Source of the DNA: Rathayibacter sp. VKM Ac-2879
GTDB lineage: Bacteria > Actinomycetota > Actinomycetes > Actinomycetales > Microbacteriaceae
Assembly: GCF_015351245.1 (NCBI RefSeq)
Contig: NZ_JADKSO010000002.1
Location: 310,001-374,000 of the forward strand
Length of the DNA stretch: 64,000 nt
Reading direction: 5' to 3'
The position numbers were made by a program, and so were the translations under genes. Of the stretch, positions 9,288 through 22,126 are shown piece after piece (within the stretch, counting starts at the first letter, position 1; each line of letters begins with the position of its first letter). The notes beneath the pieces are model-generated. The model was not told the origin of the DNA and did no database searches. It worked only from the letters and a program-made list of their open reading frames with translations.

Positions 9288-11425
9288 CGCTTGTCCGCCT
9301 TCACTCTCAGGATGTGCACGGGCTCGACGAAGGAGTCGAGTCGCACGTAGTTGTCGCGGCCCCAGGTCCAGACGGAGCCGGTGATGAGGTCTTCGACCTC
9401 GAACCTCGCGTCGTCGTCGAGGCCGATCGCCGCCAGGTCGAGGTGCACGGTGGTCTCGCGGGCCGAGTGCGGGTCGGTGTTGACGACGACGAGGAGGGTG
9501 TCGGCTGCGCCGGTGCCGGTGAACGGACGCTCGAGATGCTTCGAGTAGACGAGGATCGCGTCGTCGTCGCTCCCGTGCACGCGCAGGTTGCGCAGCTGCC
9601 CGAGGGCGGGGTGCGCCCGACGGATCTCGTTGAGGCGCGTGAGGTACGGCGCCAACGAGTGCCCGGAGGCCTCGGCTTGCGCCCAGTCGCGCAGCTTGTA
9701 CTCGTACTTCTCGTTGTCGATGTTCTCTTCGGCACCCGGGCGTGCGACGTTCTCGACGAGCTCGTATCCGGCGTAGACGCCCCAGAGCGGAGACGCGGTC
9801 GCGGCGAGCGCCGCCCGCACCTTGTACGCCGCCCGCCCGCCGTACTGCAGATATTCCGTGAGGATGTCCGGGGTGTTCACGAACAGGTTCGGCCGCATGT
9901 AGTCGGCTGTCTCCTGCGAGATGCTCGTGAAGAACTCCGAGAGCTCCTCCTTGGTGTTGCGCCAGGTGAAGTAGGAGTACGACTGCTGGAAGCCCACCTT
10001 GCCGAGCGCACGCATGATCGCGGGGCGAGTGAACGCCTCCGCCAAGAACACCACATCGGGGTACTCAGCGTTGACCTCGTGGATGACCCACTCCCAGAAG
10101 TCGAGCGGCTTCGTGTGCGGGTTGTCGACGCGGAAGATGCGGACGCCGAGCGAGATCCAGTGGTGCAGGATGCGCAGCGCCTCCCGCCTGATGCCGTCCG
10201 GGTCGTTGTCGAAGTTGATCGGGTAGATGTCCTGATACTTCTTCGGAGGGTTCTCGGCGTAGGCGATGGTGCCATCGGGGAGGGTCGTGAACCACTCCGG
10301 GTGGCTCGTGACCCACGGGTGGTCGGGCGAGGCCTGCAGGGCGAAGTCGAGCGCGAGCTCGAGGCCAGCGTCGGTGACGGCCCGGTGGAAGGCGCGGAAG
10401 TCGTCGAGGGTGCCGAGGTCCGGGTGGATCGCGTCGTGGCCGCCGTCGGCCGATCCGATCGCCCACGGCGACCCGGGGTCCGTCTCGGAGGCGTTCAGCG
10501 TGTTGTTCGGCCCCTTGCGGAAGGCGCGCCCGATCGGGTGGATCGGCGGGAGGTAGAGGACGTCGAAGCCCATCGCGGCGACGGCCGGCACGCGCTCGAT
10601 CGCGGTGCGGAACGAGCCGCTCGTGATCGAGCCGTCCTCGTGGCGCACGGCCCCCTCCGAGCGGGGAAAGAACTCGTACCAGGCGCCAACGCCCGCTCGG
10701 GTGCGCTCCACGTGCACGATGCGCGGCTCCGACTCGCTGTGGAGGCTCCTCACCGGGCGGGCACTCAGAGCGCCGTGCACGGCGGAGTCGGCGGCGGCAG
10801 TCAGGCGCTCCTCGCGGCTCACCGCGGCGTCGGCGACCCGGGAGGCGGTGTCGGCGAGCAGTGCCCGCTCGGCGCCCGAGCGTGTCGTGTCGTCGGAGCC
10901 GGCGCGCAGCAGGCCTGCGCCGATCGCGAAGGTCACCTCGACGTCGAGTCCAGCCGGGATCTTGACCTCGGCGGTGTGCAGCCAGGTCGCCCAGTCGTCG
11001 GCGAAGGAGCGGATGCGATAGCTCCAGTCGCCCTCTTCGTCGAGCCTGACGAGCCGTCCGTAACGGTCGGTGCCGATCGCCAGCAGCGACATCCGGTGCT
11101 CGGACTCGGTGCCGGACGGCGAGGTGAGAAGGAGGTCGACGCCGATGAGGTCGTGCCCCTCGCGGAACGCCGTGGCGGCGAACGGTACGACCTCGCCGAC
11201 GAACGCCTTCGCGGGCCAGCGGTCGTCTTCGAGGCGGGGCTGCGGGTCGATGATCGGAATGCGCTCGGCGCGCACCCGGTATCCGCTGCCCTCGGGTCGA
11301 ACGACGTCCTGAGCGGCCTCGGCGACCGGCGCGGCGGGGGTCGGAGTCACCTCCGCGGGCCGTCCCCGAGCCGCCCGTCGTGCGTCCTTGCCGTGCGAAG
11401 CCTTGCCGAAAGGTGTCTGAGCCAC
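9284..11425 (-). CDS. glgE: Alpha-1,4-glucan:maltose-1-phosphate maltosyltransferase
   Basis: 713 residues from the GTG at 11425. It transfers maltose from maltose-1-phosphate to the non-reducing end of alpha-1,4-glucan (GH13_3). Nucleophile is Asp434 in [10 protein letters not shown] and acid/base is Glu463 in [21 protein letters not shown] is a family hallmark. A longer frame opens at 11491, but its first 22 residues (basic, Cys-containing) overlap the promoter. TACTGT ends 6 bases before 11425, which favours a leaderless GTG start there. The trehalose-to-maltose-1-phosphate genes (treS, mak) and glgC/glgA are not in this window. Confidence 0.95.
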   Translation of the reverse strand: MAQTPFGKASHGKDARRAARGRPAEVTPTPAAPVAEAAQDVVRPEGSGYRVRAERIPIIDPQPRLEDDRWPAKAFVGEVVPFAATAFREGHDLIGVDLLLTSPSGTESEHRMSLLAIGTDRYGRLVRLDEEGDWSYRIRSFADDWATWLHTAEVKIPAGLDVEVTFAIGAGLLRAGSDDTTRSGAERALLADTASRVADAAVSREERLTAAADSAVHGALSARPVRSLHSESEPRIVHVERTRAGVGAWYEFFPRSEGAVRHEDGSITSGSFRTAIERVPAVAAMGFDVLYLPPIHPIGRAFRKGPNNTLNASETDPGSPWAIGSADGGHDAIHPDLGTLDDFRAFHRAVTDAGLELALDFALQASPDHPWVTSHPEWFTTLPDGTIAYAENPPKKYQDIYPINFDNDPDGIRREALRILHHWISLGVRIFRVDNPHTKPLDFWEWVIHEVNAEYPDVVFLAEAFTRPAIMRALGKVGFQQSYSYFTWRNTKEELSEFFTSISQETADYMRPNLFVNTPDILTEYLQYGGRAAYKVRAALAATASPLWGVYAGYELVENVARPGAEENIDNEKYEYKLRDWAQAEASGHSLAPYLTRLNEIRRAHPALGQLRNLRVHGSDDDAILVYSKHLERPFTGTGAADTLLVVVNTDPHSARETTVHLDLAAIGLDDDARFEVEDLITGSVWTWGRDNYVRLDSFVEPVHILRVKADKR

Positions 11426-11431
11426 GTCACG

Positions 11432-11437
11432 ACAGTA
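11432..11437 (-). promoter_or_regulatory. -10 element TACTGT, leaderless start of glgE
   Basis: TACTGT on the minus strand ends 6 bases before the GTG at 11425 with no Shine-Dalgarno between them. The same hexamer precedes glgX. Confidence 0.65.
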
Positions 11438-11567
11438 GCGACCGGTGGTGCCTTTGGCACGCCGCTTGCGTCGGTCAGCGGGCCTGTGCAAGCTCGCTCG
11501 ACGCCCTCTGCGAGCGGGGAGGAAGGAGCGCTCGTCCGCCCGCAGATCTCTCGTCCCCGACGTCCGC

Positions 11568-11573
11568 TAGGGT
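11568..11573 (+). promoter_or_regulatory. -10 element TAGGGT upstream of glgP
   Basis: TAGGGT in the glgE/glgP divergent region, giving a predicted leader of about 100 bases before the GTG at 11681. No strong -35 is visible. Confidence 0.4.
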
Positions 11574-11680
11574 GTGCGGACCCGCCCACTCCGGCGTGGA
11601 AGCGACCGGCCTGGCCCCGTCCGCCGACGTCGCAGCCCGCCCCGCCGAGAGACCCCGTCTGTAGAGAGTCGAGGAGTGCC

Positions 11681-14257
11681 GTGAAGGCGATCCGCCGCTT
11701 CACCGTCCGATCTGTGCTTCCTCCCGAGCTCTCGGCGCTGGGCGAGCTGGCCGGCAACCTGCGCTGGGCCTGGCATGAGCCGACGAGGAGACTGTTCGAG
11801 CGCGTCGATCCAGAGCTGTGGAACCGTGGCGGAGCGGATCCGACGGCGCTCTTGGGAGCCGTGAGCCCCGAGCGCCTCGCCGAGCTCGCCGGCGACCGCG
11901 GCTTCGTCGACGACGCGTGGCGCCTCCTCGACGAACTCGAGCGCTACCGCTCCGAGCCGCGGTGGTACCAGTCGCTCCCGGAGTCGGCGCCCCGCTCGAT
12001 CGCCTACCTCTCGCCCGAGTTCGGCATCGCCGCGGCGCTGCCGCAATACTCTGGCGGCCTGGGCATCCTCGCGGGCGATCACCTCAAGGCCTCCTCCGAT
12101 CTCGGAGTGCCGCTCATCGGCGTCGGTCTGTTCTACCGTTCCGGCTACTTCTCGCAGGGGCTGTCGGCCGACGGCTGGCAGCTCGAGTCCTATCCCTCGC
12201 TCGATCCCGACGGTCTGCCGCTGCGGGTGCTGCGTCGGGCCGACGGCTCGCCTGCCCGCATCGTCCTCGCGCTCCCCGAGGGTCGTGCGCTCTACGCGCG
12301 CGTCTGGCGGGCGGAGGTCGGCCGGGTCACCCTCCTCCTGCTCGACACCGACATCCCCGAGAACGAGGGCACGTTGCGCTCGGTCACCGACCGGCTGTAC
12401 GGCGGAGGAGGCGAGCATCGCCTCCTCCAAGAGCTCCTTCTGGGCATCGGGGGAGTACGAGCGGTGCAGCTGTGGGCCGAGTTCTCGGGGACCGCGCTCC
12501 CGGAGGTGTTCCACACCAACGAGGGGCACGCGGGCTTCCAAGGGCTCGAGCGCATCTCGGCGCTCATCGGCGCGGGTCTCGACTTCGACCAGGCGCTCGA
12601 GGTGGTGCGCGCGAGCACCGTCTTCACGACGCACACGCCGGTGCCGGCCGGGATCGATCGCTTCGACCGCGGGCTGGTCGCGAGCTACTTCTCGACCGAG
12701 CTGCTCCCGGGCGTGCAAGTCGAGGACGTCCTCGCGCTGGGCGAGGAGTCGCCCGACGGCTCCGACCAGGTGTTCAACATGGCCTACATGGGTCTGCGTC
12801 TGGCTCAGCGCTCGAACGGTGTCTCGACGCTGCACGGCGAGGTGAGCCGCTCGATGTTCGCGAACCTGTGGCCGGGCTTCGAGACGGCGGAGGTCCCGAT
12901 CGGCTCGGTCACGAACGGCGTCCACGCCGCGACCTGGACCGATCCGATCCTGAGTGCCCTGGCGAAGGAGCGGCTCGGCGCCGACGACACGACGGCCGCC
13001 GACTGGCGTTCCGGTGCCCTCGGCGACGACGAGCTGTGGCGCGCGCGGCGGGCCATGCGGGAGCAGCTGGTCGCCGATGCGAGGCGACGCGCGGCTCGGT
13101 CGTGGCGCGAGCAGAACCCGGGAGGTCTGACTCCGAGCTGGCTCGACGAGCTGCTCGACCCGGACGTGCTGACCATCGGCTTCGCTCGACGCGTCCCCAC
13201 CTACAAGCGTCTTACCCTGATGCTGCACGACCCCGAGCGTCTGCGCGCCCTGCTGACGCATCCGGAGCATCCGATCCAGATCGTGATCGCGGGCAAGTCC
13301 CACCCCGCCGACGAGGAGGGCAAGCGACTCATCCAGAGGCTCGTCCGGTTCGCCCAAGAGCCTGACGTGCGGCGGCGGATCGTGTTCCTGCCGGACTACG
13401 ACATCGCGATGGCGCAGCGGCTCTACCCCGGCACCGACGTCTGGCTGAACAACCCGCTGCGTCCGCTCGAGGCGTGCGGCACGTCCGGCATGAAGGCGGC
13501 ACTCAACGGATCGCTCAACCTCTCGATCCTCGACGGCTGGTGGAACGAGTACTTCGACGGCGAGAACGGCTGGGCGATCCCTTCCTCCGACCGGGCCCTC
13601 GACCCCGCGGCGCGCGACACGCTCGAGGCCGACGCGCTCTACGAGCTGCTCGAGACCGAGGTCGTCCCGCGGTTCTACGAGCGCGACCACGACGGAGTCC
13701 CGCGCCGCTGGGTACGGTCGATCCGGCACACCCTCGCGACGCTGTCTCCCGAGCTCTCGGCCGAGCGCATGGTGCGGCAGTACGTGGAGGCGCTCTACGC
13801 GCCGGCAGCGCTCGCGGCGCGCGCCGTGGCCGCCGACCACTTCGAGCCCGCGAAGGAGCTCGCCGCCTGGAAGCGCAGGGTGCGCGCGGGCTGGCCTGGC
13901 GTCTCGGTCGCCTCCGTCGAGTCGGGCGGCATCGACGCGGTGCCGCAGCGGGGCGACCGGCTTGCCGTGCGGGCGGGCGTGCTCCTCGGCGAGCTGTCGC
14001 CCGAGGACGTCACCGTGCAGCTCGTCTACGGGACTGCGGCCGCCGACGGGTCGCTGAGCGAGGTGAGTCACCAGGAGCTCGAGCTCGCCGCCCAGTCGGG
14101 AGTCGTCGTCCCGGCGGATGCGGTGGGTCGCGTGACGTACGCGGGGGTCGTGACCCTGGACCGCAGCGGGTCGTTCGGCTACACCGTGCGGGTCGTGCCG
14201 AAACATGTCCTGCTCGCGCGGTCGGCCGAGCTCGGACTGGCGGCGACCGCCGGCTGA
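11681..14257 (+). CDS. glgP: Alpha-glucan (maltodextrin/glycogen) phosphorylase
   Basis: 858 residues. It releases glucose-1-phosphate from alpha-1,4-glucan using PLP and phosphate. The N-terminal ~120 residues resemble the DUF3417 cap of actinobacterial GlgP (LAGNLRWAWHEPTRRLF). The body carries the GT35 fold, with the PLP lysine at 605 in EACGTSGMKAALNGS. The GTG at 11681 has GAGGAG 8 bases upstream. The frame stays open far upstream to 9035, but that part is antisense to glgE/glgB. It is divergent from glgE, so synthesis and breakdown genes share one control region. Confidence 0.95.
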   Translation: MKAIRRFTVRSVLPPELSALGELAGNLRWAWHEPTRRLFERVDPELWNRGGADPTALLGAVSPERLAELAGDRGFVDDAWRLLDELERYRSEPRWYQSLPESAPRSIAYLSPEFGIAAALPQYSGGLGILAGDHLKASSDLGVPLIGVGLFYRSGYFSQGLSADGWQLESYPSLDPDGLPLRVLRRADGSPARIVLALPEGRALYARVWRAEVGRVTLLLLDTDIPENEGTLRSVTDRLYGGGGEHRLLQELLLGIGGVRAVQLWAEFSGTALPEVFHTNEGHAGFQGLERISALIGAGLDFDQALEVVRASTVFTTHTPVPAGIDRFDRGLVASYFSTELLPGVQVEDVLALGEESPDGSDQVFNMAYMGLRLAQRSNGVSTLHGEVSRSMFANLWPGFETAEVPIGSVTNGVHAATWTDPILSALAKERLGADDTTAADWRSGALGDDELWRARRAMREQLVADARRRAARSWREQNPGGLTPSWLDELLDPDVLTIGFARRVPTYKRLTLMLHDPERLRALLTHPEHPIQIVIAGKSHPADEEGKRLIQRLVRFAQEPDVRRRIVFLPDYDIAMAQRLYPGTDVWLNNPLRPLEACGTSGMKAALNGSLNLSILDGWWNEYFDGENGWAIPSSDRALDPAARDTLEADALYELLETEVVPRFYERDHDGVPRRWVRSIRHTLATLSPELSAERMVRQYVEALYAPAALAARAVAADHFEPAKELAAWKRRVRAGWPGVSVASVESGGIDAVPQRGDRLAVRAGVLLGELSPEDVTVQLVYGTAAADGSLSEVSHQELELAAQSGVVVPADAVGRVTYAGVVTLDRSGSFGYTVRVVPKHVLLARSAELGLAATAG

Positions 14258-14275
14258 ACGGAGGAGATCGGCCGA

Positions 14276-14761
14276 TCAGCGTGCGATGTCGGCGAGCCGC
14301 GCGCCCGTCGCCGCGACCAGGTCGGCGGGTGCAAGCTCGATGTCGAAGCCACGCCTGCCTCCCGAGACGAACACCGTGTCGAAGAGTTCGGCCGTCTCGT
14401 CGAGCACGGTCCGGTGACGGTTCCGCTGTCCGATCGGCGAGATGCCTCCGAGCACGTAGCCGGTGCGGCGCTGTGCCAGCGCTGGATCGGCCATCGCGGC
14501 TCGCCGCGCCCCCACCGCCGCGGCCAGCTCCTTGAGACCGAGCGAGCCGGTCACCGGCACGATGCCCACCACCAGCTCACCGTCGGCGTCGACCATGAGC
14601 GTCTTGAGGACGCGCTCGGGCTCGACGCCGAGCGCCTCCGCCGCCTCGAGGCCGTAGCTGCCGGCCGACGGATCGTGTCGGTACTCCCGAGGGACGAAAC
14701 GAATGCCCGCCGCCGCGAGCGCGAGCGTGGCCGGGGTGCCCGGTCCACGGAGAGACGCCAT
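14276..14761 (-). CDS. ybaK: Cys-tRNA(Pro)/aminoacyl-tRNA deacylase, YbaK/ProX family
   Basis: 161 residues, a single YbaK domain. It hydrolyses mischarged Cys-tRNA(Pro) or related species in trans. The hallmarks are VLKTLMVDADGELVVGIVP (conserved Lys near residue 50) and the Gly-rich GYVLGGISPIGQ loop near residue 107. The start codon shares one base with the glgX stop (TGATG), so it is co-translated with a glycogen gene, a pairing with no obvious metabolic logic. Convergent with glgP, 18 bases between stops. Confidence 0.9.
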   Translation of the reverse strand: MASLRGPGTPATLALAAAGIRFVPREYRHDPSAGSYGLEAAEALGVEPERVLKTLMVDADGELVVGIVPVTGSLGLKELAAAVGARRAAMADPALAQRRTGYVLGGISPIGQRNRHRTVLDETAELFDTVFVSGGRRGFDIELAPADLVAATGARLADIAR

Positions 14762-16839
14762 CAGGCCGTCTCCCCGCCCCCGTGCGCGACGAAGAGCTGC
14801 ATCGAGGTGCCGCCGACCCGGATCATCTGCCCCGGATCGAACGACTCGCCGTGCTCGAGGGGCTCCGTCTCCTCGCTGTTCCAGAGACGGGTGTAGCCCG
14901 TGACTCCGTCGCTTTCGGCGAGGACGACGCTCGTGTCGTGCTCGACCCCGTGCACGACGAGGAGCACGCGGTCGGTCCGGGGGGCGCCGGAGGGATCCGC
15001 CTCGGTCGCCGCCGCGAGATACTGCAGGGTGCGGTTCGCGGCCGAGGTCCAGTCGTGCTCCGACATCCCGTGCCCGTGCGCGTCGAACCAGCGCATGGTG
15101 CTCGCACCGGCGACCTCCTCGCCTTCGCGGGCGTAGTGCGAGGGGCGCAGGGCCGGGTGTTCGCGGCGGAGGCGGATCAGCGTCCGGGTGTGTTCGCGCA
15201 GGGCGAGCTGCCACGGGGCGAGCCCCTCCCACCGCAGCCAGGTCAGGTCGGAGTCCTGACAGTAGGCATTGTTGTTGCCGCGTTGGCTGCGTCCCGCCTC
15301 GTCGCCCGCCGTGATCATCGGGACGCCCGCCGAGAGCAGCAAGGTGCCCAGCAGGTTGCGGATGGCCTTGTGTCGGGCGCGCGTGATGGCCTCGTCCGTC
15401 GTGGGGCCCTCGAAGCCGTGATTGAAGGAGCGGTTCTGGTCGGCTCCGTCGCGGTTCGACTCGCCGTTGCCGATGTTGTGCTTGACGTTGTACGAGACCA
15501 GGTCTGCGAGCGTGAATCCGTCGTGCGCCGTGACGAAGTTCACGGAGGCGAGCGGGCCGCGTTCCGCCGAGAACGTGTTGGAGGACCCGGCGAGCCTCGT
15601 CGCGAACCCGCCGATGCCCACCGGAGCCGTGCCGGCGCGGCGGGCGTAGTCGATGTCCGAGAGCCAGAAGTTGCGGGCCCGGTCGCGGTAGCGGTCGTTC
15701 CACTCCGACCAGCCGCTCGGGAAGTTGCCGGTCTGCCAACCGCCCATGCCCACGTCCCACGGCTCGGCGATCATCTTCACGTCGGCGAGAGCCGGGTCCT
15801 CGACCGCCGCGCGCAGCAGCGGGTGGTCGGGGCGGAAGTGAGCGATCTCGTCGCGGCCGAGGGTTGCGGCGAGATCGAGCCGGAACCCGTCGATCCCCAG
15901 CTCACCCGACCAGTAGCGCAGGGAATCGAGCACGAGCCGTTGGGCGGCCGGCCGGCCGAAGTCGATGGTGTTGCCGCATCCGGTCACGTCGACGTAGTGG
16001 CCCTCGACCGTCTGCCGGTAGTAGCTCGCGTCGTCGATGCCGCGCAGGCTCGACATCGGCCCGTCCGGCCCCTCCTCGGCGGTGTGGTTGTAGACGACGT
16101 CGAGGATGACCTCGAGACCCGCTTCGTGCAGCAGCTTGACCATGCCCTTGAACTCGCGGAGGACAGCCGTCGGACCTCCGCGCTGGGCCGCGGTCGAGGC
16201 ATAGCCGGCGTGCGGGCTGAAGAAGTTGAGGGTGTTGTAGCCCCAGTAGTTGCTCAGTCCCTGCCGCAGCAGGCGCTGCTCCGAGAGGTAGGCGTGCACC
16301 GGGAGCAGCTCGATCGCCGTGACGCCGAGCTCGAGGAGCGCAGCGACCGTCGACTCGTGCGCGAGTCCGGCGTAGGTGCCGCGCAGTCCCACCGGGAGCG
16401 CCGGATTGAGCTTGGTCAGGCCCTTGACGTGCGCCTCGTAGATCACCGACTGCGCCAGCGGCGTCTTGGGGCGCGTCGACGTGCCCCACTCGAAGGAGTC
16501 GTCGACGACGACCGAGCGCCACTCGTTCTCGGCGACCCGGTACAGCCCCCGCGAGTACGGTTCGAGGAGGGCACGGCCGGGGTCGAAACGGTGGCGCGGG
16601 CCCTTCGGACCGTCCACGCGCAGGGCGTAGCGCCGCCCGGGGGTGAGCAGCTCGGAACTCGCCGACCACACCGCCGCGTCGCCGCGCACGAGAGGCACCG
16701 TGCGTGTGATCCAACTCGGGTCCTTCTCGTCGTAGAGGAGCAGGTCGATCGCGTGCGCGTTCTCGGACCACACCCGCAGCTCGCCTCCCTCGTCGTCCAC
16801 GGTGACGCCGAGCCGGTCCAAAGGATCGTGAGAGGTCAT
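14761..16839 (-). CDS. glgX: Glycogen debranching enzyme
   Basis: 692 residues. It hydrolyses alpha-1,6 branches left after phosphorylase action (GH13_11, isoamylase-type). An N-terminal CBM48 domain (GVTVDDEGGELRVWSENA) precedes the barrel. Nucleophile Asp322 is in DGFRLDLAATLGRDE and acid/base Glu359 is in MIAEPWDVG; NIGNGESNRDG and GDEAGRSQRGNNNAYCQDS are GlgX hallmarks. The ATG at 16839 follows TACTGT by 7 bases. A longer frame upstream overlaps the divergent desulfurase gene and was rejected. Confidence 0.96.
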   Translation of the reverse strand: MTSHDPLDRLGVTVDDEGGELRVWSENAHAIDLLLYDEKDPSWITRTVPLVRGDAAVWSASSELLTPGRRYALRVDGPKGPRHRFDPGRALLEPYSRGLYRVAENEWRSVVVDDSFEWGTSTRPKTPLAQSVIYEAHVKGLTKLNPALPVGLRGTYAGLAHESTVAALLELGVTAIELLPVHAYLSEQRLLRQGLSNYWGYNTLNFFSPHAGYASTAAQRGGPTAVLREFKGMVKLLHEAGLEVILDVVYNHTAEEGPDGPMSSLRGIDDASYYRQTVEGHYVDVTGCGNTIDFGRPAAQRLVLDSLRYWSGELGIDGFRLDLAATLGRDEIAHFRPDHPLLRAAVEDPALADVKMIAEPWDVGMGGWQTGNFPSGWSEWNDRYRDRARNFWLSDIDYARRAGTAPVGIGGFATRLAGSSNTFSAERGPLASVNFVTAHDGFTLADLVSYNVKHNIGNGESNRDGADQNRSFNHGFEGPTTDEAITRARHKAIRNLLGTLLLSAGVPMITAGDEAGRSQRGNNNAYCQDSDLTWLRWEGLAPWQLALREHTRTLIRLRREHPALRPSHYAREGEEVAGASTMRWFDAHGHGMSEHDWTSAANRTLQYLAAATEADPSGAPRTDRVLLVVHGVEHDTSVVLAESDGVTGYTRLWNSEETEPLEHGESFDPGQMIRVGGTSMQLFVAHGGGETA

Positions 16840-16846
16840 GCGACAT

Positions 16847-16852
16847 ACAGTA
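16847..16852 (-). promoter_or_regulatory. -10 element TACTGT, leaderless start of glgX
   Basis: TACTGT on the minus strand ends 7 bases before the ATG at 16839. It is identical to the hexamer at glgE. Confidence 0.65.
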
Positions 16853-16896
16853 GTGAGCGCCGCCGACCTCTCTCGGCGAGCGGAGGAGGGGCTGTC

Positions 16897-18123
16897 GTGA
16901 TCTACCTCGACCACGCCGCGACGACGCCTCTGCGACCGAGCGCGCTCGCCGCGTTCGCTGAGGCGTCCGCCCACGCGGGCAATCCTTCCTCCGTGCACGG
17001 CGCTGGCCAGGAGGCCCGGCGCCGGCTCGAGGACGCCCGCTCGACGATAGCCCACGCGCTGGGCTGCGAGCCGATCGAGATCGTGCTCACTGCCGGCGGG
17101 ACGGAGGCGATCAATCTCGCCGTCAAGGGCCTCTACTGGTCGCGGGTGGGAGCGGCCCCAGCGCGACGTCGCGTCCTCGTTCCCGAGGGCGAGCACCACG
17201 CGACGATCGACAGCGCCGCCTGGCTCGCCGAGCACGAGGGTGCCGAGATCGACTGGCTGCCGCTCGACTCCGAGGGCGTGCTGCATCCGGAGGTGCTGGC
17301 TGCCTCGATAGCCCGCGACCCCGAGTCAGTGGCGCTCGTCACGGCGCTCTGGGTGAACAACGAGATCGGCACCATCCAACCGGTGGTCGAGCTGGCCTCC
17401 GTCTGCGCAGAGGCCGGAGTGCCCCTGCACCTCGATGCCGTCGCGGCGCTCGGCCACCTCCCGGTGGACGTCGGGGCGGTGCGGCGTGCCTCCGGAACCC
17501 GCGGGGGAGCGGGACTCGTCGCCGTGAGCGTCTCGGGCCACAAGGTCGGCGCCCCCGTCGCGACGGGCGCCCTCGTGCTCGGCCGCGCGGCGCAGGTGGT
17601 GCCGCTGCTGCACGGAGGCGGCCAGCAGCGGGGCATCCGCTCCGGCACTCAGGACGTCGCAGGCGCGGCCGCCCTCGCCGTCGCGATCGCGGAGGCCGTC
17701 GCCGAGCTGCCCGAGGAGCTTCCGCGTGTCGCCGCCCTCCGCGACCGTCTCGTCGCGGGAGTGTTGGCCGCGGTTCCCGGTGCGACCCTCACCGGGCCGC
17801 CCCTCGACTCCGGGCGTCGCGTCTCGAACAACGCGCACGTCAGCTTCCCCGGGGCCCAGGGCGACTCGCTCCTCTTCCTCCTCGATCAGGCGGGCCTCTC
17901 GGTGTCGACCGGCTCGGCGTGCACCGCGGGCATCCCCGAGCCCTCGCACGTGGTGATGGCCCTCGGTCGCAGCGAGGACGAGGCGCGCGGCGTCCTCCGG
18001 CTGACGCTCGGCCGCACCTCCACCGCCTCCGATGTCGATGCGCTGCACGCGGCACTGCCGGAGGCGTACGCCCGCGCCTCTCGGGCAGGGCTCTCGAACC
18101 GCACGGTGCTGCCCGCGCGCTGA
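16897..18123 (+). CDS. Cysteine desulfurase (NifS/IscS-like)
   Basis: 408 residues, class V aminotransferase fold. It removes sulfur from L-cysteine as a protein persulfide. It opens with the canonical YLDHAATTPL. The PLP lysine is Lys216 in SGHKVGAP, and the persulfide cysteine is Cys342 in STGSACTAGIPEPSHVV. The loop around the Cys is the IscS/NifS type rather than SufS. The GTG at 16897 has GGAGGAGG upstream. mnmA follows 97 bases later, so this enzyme is the probable sulfur donor for tRNA 2-thiolation; a role in Fe-S assembly is also possible. Confidence 0.93.
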   Translation: MIYLDHAATTPLRPSALAAFAEASAHAGNPSSVHGAGQEARRRLEDARSTIAHALGCEPIEIVLTAGGTEAINLAVKGLYWSRVGAAPARRRVLVPEGEHHATIDSAAWLAEHEGAEIDWLPLDSEGVLHPEVLAASIARDPESVALVTALWVNNEIGTIQPVVELASVCAEAGVPLHLDAVAALGHLPVDVGAVRRASGTRGGAGLVAVSVSGHKVGAPVATGALVLGRAAQVVPLLHGGGQQRGIRSGTQDVAGAAALAVAIAEAVAELPEELPRVAALRDRLVAGVLAAVPGATLTGPPLDSGRRVSNNAHVSFPGAQGDSLLFLLDQAGLSVSTGSACTAGIPEPSHVVMALGRSEDEARGVLRLTLGRTSTASDVDALHAALPEAYARASRAGLSNRTVLPAR

Positions 18124-18208
18124 GCGGCGTACCCGCCCCGAGGGTGCCCGAACACGGGAGGCCGGCGCGCGATCCGGCCAGAGCTCCTCGCGGGTGGCCG
18201 CTCGCTCG

Positions 18209-18214
18209 TAGACT
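18209..18214 (+). promoter_or_regulatory. -10 element TAGACT, leaderless start of mnmA
   Basis: TAGACT ends exactly 6 bases before the GTG at 18221; no Shine-Dalgarno lies between them. Confidence 0.7.
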
Positions 18215-18220
18215 TCTCCG

Positions 18221-21747
<3,527 letters not shown>

Positions 21748-21783
21748 GCGGGCCCCGCCGCCGTAGGCCTCCGCGGCCCCCGG

Positions 21784-21789
21784 TAGACT
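21784..21789 (+). promoter_or_regulatory. -10 element TAGACT upstream of gatCAB
   Basis: TAGACT 37 bases before the gatC ATG, giving a short leader that carries its own GGAG ribosome site at about 21820. Confidence 0.6.
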
Positions 21790-21826
21790 GACCGCCGAAT
21801 CCTCACGAACCACCAGACGGAGACGC

Positions 21827-22126
21827 ATGTCCGAGATCACGGCCGATACGGTCGCCCATCTGGCCCAGCTGGCCAGGATCGACCTCACCGAGGACGAGGT
21901 CCAGAACCTCACCCGCGAGCTCGGCCAGATCGTCGACTCCGTGCGCGCGGTGCAGGCCGTCGCCACCCCCGAGGTACCGGCGACGAGCCATCCCCTCCCG
22001 CTCGAGAACGTGTTCCGAGCCGATGTCGTCGGCGAGACGCTGACCCTCGAGCAGGCGCTCTCCGGCGCGCCGGAGCACGACGGCAGCCGCTTCCAGGTCT
22101 CGGCGATCCTGGGGGAGGAGCAGTGA
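21827..22126 (+). CDS. gatC: Asp-tRNA(Asn)/Glu-tRNA(Gln) amidotransferase subunit C
   Basis: 99 residues, the small subunit that wraps around GatA and GatB. It shows the family pattern: [17 protein letters not shown] near the N-terminus and a C-terminal strap with LRADV-like [10 protein letters not shown]. First gene of the gatC-gatA-gatB operon; its stop overlaps the gatA GTG (GTGA). ATG chosen with GGAG 5-6 bases upstream. Confidence 0.95.
   Translation: MSEITADTVAHLAQLARIDLTEDEVQNLTRELGQIVDSVRAVQAVATPEVPATSHPLPLENVFRADVVGETLTLEQALSGAPEHDGSRFQVSAILGEEQ

Noticed and set aside
7128-9350. 740-codon plus-strand frame opposite glgB
   Set aside because: Same reason; antisense to a clear branching enzyme, composition typical of a codon shadow.
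9035-11680. Upstream extension of the glgP frame
   Set aside because: Runs antisense to glgB and glgE. The GTG at 11681 has a good ribosome site and begins the conserved domain.
11567-14206. 879-codon open frame on the minus strand opposite glgP
   Set aside because: A by-product of high GC third positions: glgP on the other strand has all catalytic motifs, and this frame has Arg/Val/Leu-rich low-complexity sequence and no start signal.
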